Below are positions 49,158 to 59,100 of a DNA stretch of 64,000 nucleotides, one piece after another. Source of the DNA: DASVUC01 sp036387255 (lineage in GTDB: Bacteria > Planctomycetota > Phycisphaerae > Tepidisphaerales > Tepidisphaeraceae); NCBI GenBank assembly GCA_036387255.1, contig DASVUC010000209.1:1-64000 (forward strand). The letters are read 5' to 3'. The translations under genes and the position numbers were made by a program. The notes beneath the pieces are model-generated. The model ran no database searches and was not told the DNA's origin. It saw only the letters and a program-made list of their open reading frames with translations. Every line of letters begins with the position of its first letter. Within the stretch, counting starts at the first letter, position 1.

Positions 49158-50161
49158 AGCGCTGGAGCGCGGCCACGCTGCTTCTCACATTGCTCGCAAG
49201 CGCCGTCGCATGGGCCCTCATCGCCGCCTGCTGCATCATGGTCGGATCCGCCGAAAGCTTCGGCTGGCCAAGCGCCGACATCATGCCCTACCGCCGCGAG
49301 CCCGTCCTCCTCGCCTCTCTCGTCGGCGCAGCCCTCGCCGCCGCCGGTGTCGCCTATCAAGCCGTCCTCCGTAATCCCCTCGCCGATCCCTACCTCCTCG
49401 GCGCCAGCAGCGGCGCGATGCTCTTCGCTTACCTCTGGCAACTCCCCGCGCTCTCTGCCTGGATCGTCTTCGGCGAACAAGCCTTCGCCTTCGCCGGCGC
49501 ACTCTCCGCCGTCGGCATCGTCTTCGCCCTCGCCAGCCGCGGGGGGCGTCTCGAGCCGGTCACCCTCCTCCTCGTCGGCGTCATCGTCAACGCCGTCAAC
49601 GGCGCCATCTTCCTCCTCCTCAACGCCATCATCAAAGATCCCGCCGCCGCCGGAGGACCCCTCACCTTCCTCGTCGGCGGCCTCCAAACCAACCTCCTCC
49701 GCCAGCAGGAGATCATCGCATCCATCGTCTGCGCCGCCGGTTGGATCGTCCTGCTCTACTTTAGCGGCGACTTAAACGTCGGTGTCCTCAGCGATGCCGA
49801 AGCCCAGGCGCTCGGCGTGCGCATCCACCGCCTGCGCTGGCTCGCGCTCGTCACCGCCTCGCTCATCACCGCCTCCGCCGTCGCCGTCAGCGGACCCATC
49901 GGATTCGTCGGCCTCGTCTGCCCGCACCTGGCCCGCCTCCTCGTCGGGAACGATCAGCGCAAGCTCCTCCCCATCGCCACCGCCATGGGCGCCAGCCTCC
50001 TCGCCGTCGCCGACGCACTCTCCCGCATGCTCTCCCGCCAGGGCGCTGCCGGAACCAAGCTGCCCGTCGGCGTCCTCACCGGATTGCTCGGTGGCCCTTT
50101 CTTCCTCATCCTCCTTTGGCAAACCCGCAAGCGCGCAGCCGCAGGAGAACTCGGCCAATGA
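49154..50161 (+). CDS. FecCD/BtuC-type ABC permease
   Basis: The 335-residue membrane protein starts with a GTG that overlaps the previous stop (GTGA). It has about nine to ten membrane segments, and the conserved stretches AALAAAGVAYQAVLRNPLADPYLLGASSGAML, LNVGVLSDAEAQALGV, AVSGPIGFVGLVCPHLARLLVG and ELPVGVLTGLLGGPFF-like LPVGVLTGLLGGPFFLILL. These are hallmarks of vitamin B12/iron-siderophore importers. It forms the channel with the ATPase encoded next. Confidence 0.93.
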   Translation: MKRWSAATLLLTLLASAVAWALIAACCIMVGSAESFGWPSADIMPYRREPVLLASLVGAALAAAGVAYQAVLRNPLADPYLLGASSGAMLFAYLWQLPALSAWIVFGEQAFAFAGALSAVGIVFALASRGGRLEPVTLLLVGVIVNAVNGAIFLLLNAIIKDPAAAGGPLTFLVGGLQTNLLRQQEIIASIVCAAGWIVLLYFSGDLNVGVLSDAEAQALGVRIHRLRWLALVTASLITASAVAVSGPIGFVGLVCPHLARLLVGNDQRKLLPIATAMGASLLAVADALSRMLSRQGAAGTKLPVGVLTGLLGGPFFLILLWQTRKRAAAGELGQ

Positions 50162-50946
50162 CCCTCCTCGCCGCACGCGACATCCACTTCAGCTACTCGA
50201 CAACCCCCATCTTGGGCGGCATCGATCTCCATCTCAATGCAGGCGAAATCGTCGCACTCATTGGTCCCAACGGCAGCGGCAAAAGCACCCTGATCAAGCT
50301 GCTTCTGGGTCACCTCACCGGCAGCGGCGACCTTCGCTGGGACGGCCAACCCATCGCAAGTCTGCCCCGCCGCGACCTCGCCCGCCGCGTCGCATACCTT
50401 CCGCAGTCCCCCACATGGGACATCGAGCACCGCGTCGCCGACGTTCTCCGTCTCGGACGCGCGCCCTACTGGTCCGCCTTCGGCATCGAAACCACCACCG
50501 ACGCCCGAGTCGTTCTCGAAGTCGCTCAGCAGCTCAACCTCACCGATCTCCTTCATCGCCGTCTCGACGAGCTTTCCGGCGGACAGCGCCAGCGCGTCTT
50601 CCTCGGCCGATGCCTTGTCCAACAGCCTGCCGCCCTCCTCCTCGATGAGCCCAATACCTTCTTAGACGTGAAGCACCAGGTCGACCTCGCCCGCCTCCTC
50701 CGCAAGCTCGCCGTCGACAATAACGTCGCGATCCTCATCGCCTCCCACGATCTCATCCTCGCCGCCGCCACCGCGCACCGCCTCATCCTGCTTCACCAGG
50801 GAAAGGTCCTCGCGCAAGGGCCCGCGCCGGATGTCCTCAAACCCGATATCCTCTCCGCCGCCTACGGCGTCCCCATGCAACGCCTCGATCACGCTCCCGG
50901 CGCTGCCCCCGTTGTCGTTCCCGTTCTCGATCAGGATTTCACATGA
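50158..50946 (+). CDS. ABC importer ATPase (BtuD/FecE type)
   Basis: The ATG at 50158 overlaps the permease stop (ATGA), so in-frame upstream codons were ignored. Walker A GPNGSGKSTLIKLLLGHL, Q-loop YLPQSPTWDIEHRVADVLRLGRAPYWSAFG, signature ELSGGQRQRVFLGRCL, Walker B ALLLDEPNTFLD and the H-loop ASHDLILA are all present. It powers corrinoid or siderophore import. The gene overlaps the PagL-like gene by 4 bp. Confidence 0.95.
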   Translation: MTLLAARDIHFSYSTTPILGGIDLHLNAGEIVALIGPNGSGKSTLIKLLLGHLTGSGDLRWDGQPIASLPRRDLARRVAYLPQSPTWDIEHRVADVLRLGRAPYWSAFGIETTTDARVVLEVAQQLNLTDLLHRRLDELSGGQRQRVFLGRCLVQQPAALLLDEPNTFLDVKHQVDLARLLRKLAVDNNVAILIASHDLILAAATAHRLILLHQGKVLAQGPAPDVLKPDILSAAYGVPMQRLDHAPGAAPVVVPVLDQDFT

Positions 50947-51497
50947 ATCGGAATTCCATCCCCCTCCTTATGTTGCTCGCGATCTTCACCACCGCGCCCC
51001 TCACCCGCGCCGAAGATCCCTTCACCCTCTCGACCCAAGGCACGTGGAGCGCACAAACCTACGCCTCTTCTGCCTTCGCCGCGGATGAAACCCTTCTCTC
51101 CGCCAACGTCGGTGTCGGCTATTACGTCCTCAACCAGCTCTCCCTCAACCTCGAAGCCGCCGCCTACGGCGTTTTCCAGGACGGCCCCGACGCCGTCGCC
51201 GGTGATATCCGCTTCGGCCTCCGCCACCACGTTCTCGTCCGCGACCGCTGGTCCCTCTTCATCGATGTCAGCGAAGGCTTCTTCGAAGCCTCCGAGCGCG
51301 TCCCCGAAGGAGGCACCCGCTTCAACTTCATCTTCCGCGCCGGCCCCGGCATCGCCTACCAACTCCACGACGACACCTACTTCATCGCCGGCGTCCACTA
51401 CTGGCACCTCAGCAACGCCAAAATGGAAGGCAACGCCCGCAACCCCTCCCTCAACGGCGCAGAAGCCTTCGTCGGTCTCATGTGGACCTTCAAGTAA
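50943..51497 (+). CDS. PagL-like outer-membrane lipid A deacylase (acyloxyacyl hydrolase family)
   Basis: The 184-residue protein has a signal peptide (NRNSIPLLMLLAIFTTAPLTRA) and alternating strands of a small beta-barrel (NVGVGYYVLNQLSLNLEAAAYGVF, RFNFIFRAGPGIAYQL, FVGLMWTFK with a terminal aromatic). Near the C-terminus GVHYWHLSNAKMEGNARNPSLNG matches the PagL active-site HxSNA segment with catalytic His and Ser. It would remove the 3-O-acyl chain of lipid A. It is the last gene of the ABC importer operon, joined by a 4-bp overlap, which is an unexpected partner. Confidence 0.78.
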   Translation: MNRNSIPLLMLLAIFTTAPLTRAEDPFTLSTQGTWSAQTYASSAFAADETLLSANVGVGYYVLNQLSLNLEAAAYGVFQDGPDAVAGDIRFGLRHHVLVRDRWSLFIDVSEGFFEASERVPEGGTRFNFIFRAGPGIAYQLHDDTYFIAGVHYWHLSNAKMEGNARNPSLNGAEAFVGLMWTFK

Positions 51498-51549
51498 TCC
51501 GATCACCACGCCGAGTGCCCGCACCCAGCTTCCCCTCGCGCAACTCTCT

Positions 51550-51650
51550 TCGGTTCGAATTTTCCAAACTTTCTGCCTTCGAATTTGTTTGGGATTTCTT
51601 ATTTCGAACTTGTTTCGTGCTTCGAACTTCGTGCTTCGTGCTTCAAACCT
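51550..51650. repeat. AT-rich TTCG-type simple repeat between convergent genes
   Basis: About 100 bp made of degenerate TTCGAA, TTCGTGC and TTCGAATTTG units, for example TTCGTGCTTCGAACTTCG. It is much lower in GC than both flanking genes and lies between the PagL-like and GH30-like genes. Confidence 0.6.
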
Positions 51651-51670
51651 CACACTCCAATCCGCTTCCT

Positions 51671-54600
51671 CTACACCGCTCTCCCCATATCTCCCGCTAT
51701 CTCCGCCCCCGTCAGCGCCCTCCCATACACCCGAACCTCATCAATCGACCCCTGGAAAAACTCATTCCAAACCGAGTTCCCGCCAATCCGCAGCACATCA
51801 CTGGAAGTCGTGATCGGCCCCGTCACCGCTGTCGACCCCACCAGCGTCCCATTTACATAAAGCCGGATTGCAGATCCATCAAACGTCGTAGCCAGGTGCG
51901 ACCACGTATTGAGCGGCAGCACTGAACCCCCGCCCGCCGAGTAATCTGTCCCCGCCTTGTTGATGTACCCCGCCGGCGGCATCCCCGCGCCGCCGTAGGC
52001 GTACATCCCATACGCCAACCCGCCCGGCCGCTGCTTCATGATCACCGTCCGCCAATCGCCGCCCGCCGTCGGATAAACCCACGCCTCCAGCGTCATCCCA
52101 TTCGTCAAATCCAGCAGCGCATTCGACGACACCGTCACCCACGAACTCGTCCCGTTAAAGCTCAACGCAGATCCAAACTTCCCTGCCACCCGCGTCGCAT
52201 TGGTGATCGTCCCTGTCAGGTTATGCCCCGAAGCATCAATCACCGACGCCCCCGAAGCTTCATTGAACCCCCACGCCGCCACCAGGTTCGCCGGCGCACT
52301 GTTCGACACCGTCACGTTCACCGCCGCCGACGTCTTGATGTTCCCGGCCAGGTCCCGCGCCACCGCCGTGATCGTGTGCACGCCGTTCAGCACCGAATTG
52401 CTTGCCCACTGCATCGTATACGGCCCAGCCGTGATCTCCGCCCCCGCCGGCTGCCCATCCACCAGGAACTGAACGCCCACCACCCCCACATCATCCGATG
52501 CACTCGCCGACAGCGTCACCGTGTTGGACACCGTCGCATTGTTGGAAGGCGCCGTGATCGCCACTGTCGGCGCGCTCGTATCCGCTGTCACGTTGCTGAC
52601 CGCTTCATTCGAAGCCGCGCTTAAATTCCCTGCCGCGTCCCGCGCCATCACCTTGTAGTACCAGGTCCCCGGCGTCACGCTGCTGTCACTGAAAGCGTTC
52701 GTTCCCACCGTCGCGATCAGCGTCGAATCACTCGGCACAAAACCCGCCAGGTTCGACCGATACACGTTGTAGCTGGACACCGCCACGTTATCCGTCGACG
52801 CCGTCCATGCCAGGTTGATCGGCGCATACCCGCTGCTCGCCGTCAGGTTCTTCGGAGCCGTCGGCGGCGTCGCATCCGGCGTCGTCGGCGACGTGAGCGT
52901 AAAGATCGACTGCGCCGGCACCGTCACCGAAAACAATCCATTGTTCACCGCCACATCCGCCTGCCGCGCCAGGCTCAGCGCCGACGTCGTCTCATAAAGC
53001 TCAAAGCTGCTCGCCGACGCACTTCCAAGGTTTCCCGTGAACGAAGCCGCGCTCGTCCCGTTGTTCTGCCCAACGATCGTGAACTTCCCGCTCGCCGGAT
53101 CCACAAACGCCAGCACCAACACATTCCCCACCGTGGTCGAAACACCCACCCGCCGCATCCCCGGCCGCACAAACTTCGTGTACTGCGCCAGCGCATACAT
53201 CCGCTTCCGCACCGCGTACGTGTTCGTCGCCGCCGTCCACTTGATCACCCCGTTCGAGTTCACGTACCCGTGATGCTGATAGAACGAATCAATCCCGTCG
53301 TAATGCGCCGCCCCCGAAGCCCCGCCCGAAATATGGTTGTACAAATACTGGCTCATCTGGAGCGAATACGCCCAGTCGTCCGCCACCTCCACCCCTTCAT
53401 CACCCTTCGGGAGCCCGCCGCCAAATTCAGTCACCCACCAGTTCCTCCCCGCCCACCCGCTGTTCTTCACCGAGCTATCAAAGGCAAAGTTGTTTCCGGC
53501 GTAATCGTGAAATGCCAGGTGATACGTCTTGGCCATCACCGCCGCATCCGTGAAGATCTCGTTGATGTACGAGCTGCCATTGCCCGCGGTGTCGCCGCCG
53601 ATGAGCTGAATGTTCCCCAGCCCCAGCGTATCCAGCCGATTCAGAAACTTACTCACGATCCGGTGATACTGCGCCTCAAAAACCTTCGGCCCCTCCGGAT
53701 TCCCCAGATCCTGCTCGTTCATCGGCGACACAAAATCGATCTTCAGCCCCTTCTTGTGCACCGCGTAATCCAGCATCGTCGCCACCATCTCGACATACTC
53801 ATCCTCCATGTTCGTCGAGATCGCCGTCCCACCCATCCACGTTGGGATCGTCCCCATCGCGTTTACGAACACCGGGATCTTCCGCGCGTTCAGGTACCCG
53901 ATCGTGTTCCACAGGTTCGTGAACTTCGTTGTCTCGTACAGCGCGTTGTAGTAAGCCGCGTTCGCGACAAACGGATCCGAATTGTCGTTCGCATCCTCCC
54001 AACCAGAAACGCTCTCCACGATCACCCGATACAAACTCGCCCCCATCGTGTTCACCAGCGTATCCAGCTGCGGCACCACGGCGCCGTTGTTCCACGCCGC
54101 CGAGTTCAGATTCACCCCCAGCCCGTCCATCATCTGCAACTGCTGCCCCGGCGACACCGTCAGGTTGTACGTCCCATTGCTCGCCTTTACCGTCGTCACC
54201 GCCGACGTTGTCAGATTCCCCGCCGCATCCCGCGCCACCGCATAAATCGTGTGGCTCGAACCATTCGCCAGCCCCGTCGTGTTCCACTCCAGCGCATACG
54301 GCGCGGCAGTGTCTTCCGCGCCGAACGCGACCCCATCTATGAAAAACCGGACACCTGCCACGCCAATGTTGTCGCTCGCGCTGATGGTGATATTCAACGT
54401 CCCAGCCACGTTCGCGTTTGCCGTTGGTGATAAAATGGAAACCGCCGGCGGCACAGTGTCCTGCACCGTCACGTTCACAGGCGCCGACGTTTTCGCGTTC
54501 CCCGCGAAATCCGTCGCCACCGCCGTAATCACATGGCTTGCCCCAACCCCGCCCGCCTGCCACACAACGCTGAAAGGCGCTGCGCCGTCCGGCGATCCCA

Positions 54601-56041
54601 GCGGCACGCCATCCACGTAAAACTGCACGGCGGAAATGCCCAAATTATCATAAGCATCGGCGGTTAAGGTGACGGCCCCTGAAACCGTGGCGCCCGCGCC
54701 CGGCGCGGTCACCGAAACCTCGGGCGCAACCGTCTCGCTCAGCCCCAGGTTCGCATCCACCGCCCCCAGATCGTCCGGCCCGATCACGCCATCAAAATTC
54801 CAATCGCCCGCAAACCAGTTCATGCCGCCAGCCATGCTGACTGATGCGCCGGCGTTGGAATCCAGCGCCCCGTAATCGTCCGGCGTGACCATGCCATTGA
54901 GGTCAGCATCACCGAGGAACGTATAAGCCCCCACAATCGCCTGGGCCGCGACCGTACCTCCGCCAAACGGCCAAGTGCCGGAATTGAGGACGGCGTTGTC
55001 GAAGAGGGCGAGGATGGGATGCCCGAGTTCGATCTGGCCGGTGCTGGAGATGATCCCGCTGGCGTCGTCGGTGACGAAATCGCGGTAACCCTTGAAGCGC
55101 AGATCAGATAGGCCGGCGAAATTCCCGCCGGTGACGATCAAGTTGTTGTTGTTCAGGTCGAGAACACCGCCGTCACCAATGCCCAGCGACACCGTTTCGA
55201 TGTAACGGTTACCCGCTTCAAGCCGCACGATCCCGCTGTCAGCGATGCTTAAAGCCTGCAAATGCTGCGTCGCCCGCAGGTTACAAGCCGCACCCCACCC
55301 CACCTTCAGGCTCGCCTTAGCGCCCCCCGCGCCCAGGTCCGCCCCAATCTCATGCGTCCCCGCCACCAGATTGTAAACATCACTCTCCGCGGCGCTTCCG
55401 CCGCCGATGTGCGTGCAATCGACGGATGTGCTTTGGACGGTGATCGTGTCACTGCCCGCGCCGCCGGCGAGCGTGATGCTGGCGGTGACTTGCCGGCCGA
55501 TGGTGATGACATCATTTCCACTGGCGCCGGAAACGCTGATGCGCTCGACCGCGGTGGCATCGGCGACAGCGATGCCGGCGCTGCTTGGCGCGGCGGCGCG
55601 ATTGTCGATGCCGATGGCGTCGCCGGCGGCGGAGCCGACGACGTTCAGGAAATCTCCCGCAGCGCCGTTGCTGCCCGCGTTGAAGGTCATGCCGCCGCTG
55701 GGCAGCGGGTTGCCATTGATGTAATCCACCGTCAGCACGTCGTCCCCAGCGCCGGTGTCAATCGTGATGGAGGAAACGTTCGCAAGTGTCTGCGTATCGA
55801 TCACGGACCCGTTGAGCAGCACCTGAACCTGCGACGGACTTCCAGCGACTGCGCGCAGCAGGTAACTGTCCGTGCTGCCGGTCCCAGAATAGATCATTGC
55901 CGAGGCGAGGAGGATTCGCTGCTCGAGCATCTCGGCGATCGGGCGGCGAGCGCTTGGGGCTTTTTTAACAGTTCGAGTGGTGCGCAAGGACGGCTCCGCC
56001 GCATTAGGAATGTGGAGAAAAAGCAACATGCCCTCATGCAC
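51671..56041 (-). CDS. Modular LEPR-XLL protein with dockerin-like, Ig-like, GH30-like, FnIII and LamG domains
   Basis: The 1456-residue product carries a LEPR-XLL motif (AEMLEQRILLASAM, residues 37-49) and then a beta-rich calcium-type region (60-330). Two dockerin-like repeats (DADLNGMVTPDDYGALDSN, DWNFDGVIGPDDLGAVDAN; 370-430) and two Ig-like modules (435-620) follow. The catalytic domain (620-1050) has the GH30 layout, with the acid/base Glu in FVSPMNEQDLGNPEG near 776 and the nucleophile in WWVTEFGGG near 873. FnIII (1060-1145), Ig-like (1150-1240) and a LamG/concanavalin lectin domain (1245-1450) end the protein. It probably cleaves a beta-linked glycan at the cell surface. The first start is a GTG. 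It follows the oxidase gene by 128 bp and shares its C-terminal modules. Confidence 0.82.
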   Translation of the reverse strand: MHEGMLLFLHIPNAAEPSLRTTRTVKKAPSARRPIAEMLEQRILLASAMIYSGTGSTDSYLLRAVAGSPSQVQVLLNGSVIDTQTLANVSSITIDTGAGDDVLTVDYINGNPLPSGGMTFNAGSNGAAGDFLNVVGSAAGDAIGIDNRAAAPSSAGIAVADATAVERISVSGASGNDVITIGRQVTASITLAGGAGSDTITVQSTSVDCTHIGGGSAAESDVYNLVAGTHEIGADLGAGGAKASLKVGWGAACNLRATQHLQALSIADSGIVRLEAGNRYIETVSLGIGDGGVLDLNNNNLIVTGGNFAGLSDLRFKGYRDFVTDDASGIISSTGQIELGHPILALFDNAVLNSGTWPFGGGTVAAQAIVGAYTFLGDADLNGMVTPDDYGALDSNAGASVSMAGGMNWFAGDWNFDGVIGPDDLGAVDANLGLSETVAPEVSVTAPGAGATVSGAVTLTADAYDNLGISAVQFYVDGVPLGSPDGAAPFSVVWQAGGVGASHVITAVATDFAGNAKTSAPVNVTVQDTVPPAVSILSPTANANVAGTLNITISASDNIGVAGVRFFIDGVAFGAEDTAAPYALEWNTTGLANGSSHTIYAVARDAAGNLTTSAVTTVKASNGTYNLTVSPGQQLQMMDGLGVNLNSAAWNNGAVVPQLDTLVNTMGASLYRVIVESVSGWEDANDNSDPFVANAAYYNALYETTKFTNLWNTIGYLNARKIPVFVNAMGTIPTWMGGTAISTNMEDEYVEMVATMLDYAVHKKGLKIDFVSPMNEQDLGNPEGPKVFEAQYHRIVSKFLNRLDTLGLGNIQLIGGDTAGNGSSYINEIFTDAAVMAKTYHLAFHDYAGNNFAFDSSVKNSGWAGRNWWVTEFGGGLPKGDEGVEVADDWAYSLQMSQYLYNHISGGASGAAHYDGIDSFYQHHGYVNSNGVIKWTAATNTYAVRKRMYALAQYTKFVRPGMRRVGVSTTVGNVLVLAFVDPASGKFTIVGQNNGTSAASFTGNLGSASASSFELYETTSALSLARQADVAVNNGLFSVTVPAQSIFTLTSPTTPDATPPTAPKNLTASSGYAPINLAWTASTDNVAVSSYNVYRSNLAGFVPSDSTLIATVGTNAFSDSSVTPGTWYYKVMARDAAGNLSAASNEAVSNVTADTSAPTVAITAPSNNATVSNTVTLSASASDDVGVVGVQFLVDGQPAGAEITAGPYTMQWASNSVLNGVHTITAVARDLAGNIKTSAAVNVTVSNSAPANLVAAWGFNEASGASVIDASGHNLTGTITNATRVAGKFGSALSFNGTSSWVTVSSNALLDLTNGMTLEAWVYPTAGGDWRTVIMKQRPGGLAYGMYAYGGAGMPPAGYINKAGTDYSAGGGSVLPLNTWSHLATTFDGSAIRLYVNGTLVGSTAVTGPITTSSDVLRIGGNSVWNEFFQGSIDEVRVYGRALTGAEIAGDMGRAV

Positions 56042-56169
56042 AAGCCGGAGCAGTGTCGCCCGGGCTCACCCAGCATAAGGTGCGCGAAACATAATCGATC
56101 TTCGCCGCAGGCGAAAGTTGCAAAAGGAAATCGCCGAAAAACTGACACGCTTCAGCTTCATCCGCCGGA

Positions 56170-59100
56170 CTAGCTTCCAATCGGGACGTTCATGTCGCTG
56201 GCGATCTCGGTTGCGCTCAGCGCGCGGCTGTAGATGCGCACCTCATCGATCATGCCTTTGAAATACTCACCCCAGATCGAGTTTCCACCGATGCGCAACA
56301 CATCCGTGCTGGTGGTGATGGAGCCGGTGACGGCGGTGGTCCCGGCGAGGGTGCCGTTGACGTACATCCTGACGTTGGAACCGTCATAGGTCGCCGCCAG
56401 GTGCGACCAGGCGTTGAGCGGCAGGATCGTCAAACCGGCGGCAGAATAGTCCGTCGACGACTTGTTGATGTACCCCGCCGGCGGCCGGCTGTCTCCGTCG
56501 AAGGCGTACAGCGCATAGGCCAGGCCGTTCGTTCGCTGCTTCAGCATCACACTGCGATACCCGCCCGCCTGTGTGGGATAGACCCAAGCTTCCAACGTCA
56601 TTGCGGTGGTGAGGTTGAGCAGCGCGTTATGGTTGATGGAGACCCAGTCGCTCGTGCCGTTGAAGAGCAAGCCGGTGCTGTATTTCCCGGCGGCGTACTG
56701 CGCGCCTGTGATCGTGCCATTCAACCCGTGCCCCGATCCGTCGACGGCGATGGCGCCGGCGTTTTCGTCGAAGCTGTAAGAGGCAACGAGGTTCGTCGGC
56801 GCGGTGTTGCTGACGGTGATGGTGATCGGCGCGGAGGTCGTTGTGTTCCCGGCAAAGTCCCGCGCAACCGCCGTGATCGTGTGACTCCCATTGGCAACAA
56901 GGTTGCTGGTCCAAGCAACAGAGAACGGCGCGGTGGTGTCTTCCGCGCCCACGATCTGTCCGTCGACTTTGAACTGCACGCCCGCGACCCCCACGTTGTC
57001 GGTCGCGCTGGCATTCAGCGTGACGACATTCGAGACCGTCGAGCCGGCGGCAGGGGCGGTGACGGAAACGCTCGGCGCACTCGTATCCGCCGTCACCGTC
57101 GCCGATGCCTGGTTGGAAGCTGGCCCGCTGTTGTTGTTCGAGTCGACCGCGACGACTTTGTAGTAGTACGTCCCCGCGATCGTCTGATCGACGTACCCCG
57201 TCGTGGTGCTGGTCCCAATCAGATTCCCCGCCGCGGGTGCGAACCCGCTGGTGGTGGAGCGATGCACGTTGTAATGATCCACGGCAAAATCGTCACTCGC
57301 CGCGCTCCAGCTTAAGGTTGTCTTGCCCACGGATCCCGTTGCGCCCAGGTTTGTGGGCGCTGTCGGCGGCTGAACATCTTCCGTGGGGCTGGGCAGGCGA
57401 ACCATCGGCGCCACCGAAGGCACGCCGTTCTTGTCCACGATGAACAGCATGTAATACCCGGGCGGTGCGATGTTGGAATCCGCGGGCGCCTGCACCGTCA
57501 ACCCGCCGTTGGTCACGGCAAAATTCAGCGGCACGCGGCGCTGGTCCATGTTGAACGCATGCGTCACCGATCCATTGCGAACGAGCGACACCGATGCGAT
57601 TTTTGACGCATCCGGCGTTCCAACGAAGAAGCCGGAGCCGTACGTAGCGAGCGTGGGTGAGCTGCTGATCGTGGGGCGCGCGCCGCGGAAGAGGTAGGGG
57701 GGTGAATAAATCTCCCCGCTGAGCTCCGCATAGTTGTTGGCGTAATTATGACCACTCCCCGCGACGAGCACGCGCCCGTCCGGCAGCAGCAGCCCCGTCG
57801 AGTGGTACACGCGGGAGCGCGCCATGCTGGACATCGTGGACCAGGTTTTGGTGTTGGGGTTCCAAAGCTCGGCGGGGAGCACGCCCTCGCTGGCGCTGAT
57901 CCCGCCGATGGTGCTGGATCCGCCGGTCGAGAGCACGCTGCCGTCGGGGAGCACGGTGAGGTTCAAGTGCGTGCGCGGATATGCCATTGAACCCGTCTGC
58001 TGCCAGGTGGCGCTCGGCTGGGTCATGTCGATGACGTAGCTCTTCGATGACGAGGGGATGTTCCCGCCATTATCCGCCGGCGGCGACAGGTAGGAGCTTC
58101 CCGCCTTTAAGACCTTGCCCGGCTCATACATCACCGCGCTGCCCGCATCCAGCACCGTCGGATCGACGACTGACCACTGCTGCGTGTTGACGTTTAGCAC
58201 ATAGCTCGCCATCTTCGCCTCGTCCGAGCCCGCGACGAGGACGCGTCCATCCGGCAGGTTGAAGATGAACGGGTAATTCGGAATGGTCTGGTTCGCGGAA
58301 TTCAGCGTCGTGAACTTATTGGTGATCGGGTCATACACCTCCGGGATCGGCACATAATCCGTCACGCCGTTGACCGAGCCGGCGACGACCAGAGCCTTTC
58401 CGTTGCCCATCGTGATGACGCTTGGGTACCAGCGGCGATATGCCATATTGGGACCGTCGGTCCAGGTGTTCGTGACCGGATCGAAAAGGTTTGAGATGTT
58501 CTGTCCGGTGAATCCGCCGAGGACGCACTCATGACCGCCGACGACGAGGACGCGTCCGTCCGCCAGCGCCGTCTGCGCGGAGCAGAAGATGTCGCGATAA
58601 TCCGCCTGCGTCTCGGAAGGCGCTGCGGTGAACGCGCCGGTTGTCGGGTCCCAAACTTTCCCCGTTGTCCCGCCGATGCAATCCGGCCCGCCGTCCCACA
58701 TCAGCACTTTTCCGTTTTTCAGCAGCACCGCGTTCATCGCGACGATCGGGAACGTGATCACGCTGGACCATTGTCCGACGGCGGCGGTGCCGGTGTTGCT
58801 GATGTTGACGGTGACGGGGGCGGAGGTGGTGGTGTTGCCGAGGGAATCGGTGGCGCGGGCGGTGAGCTGATAGGTGCCGTTGGCGGCGCCGGTGGTGGCC
58901 CATGCGACGGAGAAGGGGTAGGTGGTGTCGGCAGTCCCGACGGCGCGGTTGTCGAGGAAGAACTGCACGGTGGCGACGTCATTCAGATCGGCGGCGCTGG
59001 CGGTGAGGGTGGCGGTGCTCGAGAGCGTCTGCGTGTTGACCAGGCTGGTGATCGAGACGGCAGGCCCGGTGGTGTCGCGGCGGCCGAGATTGGAATCGAC

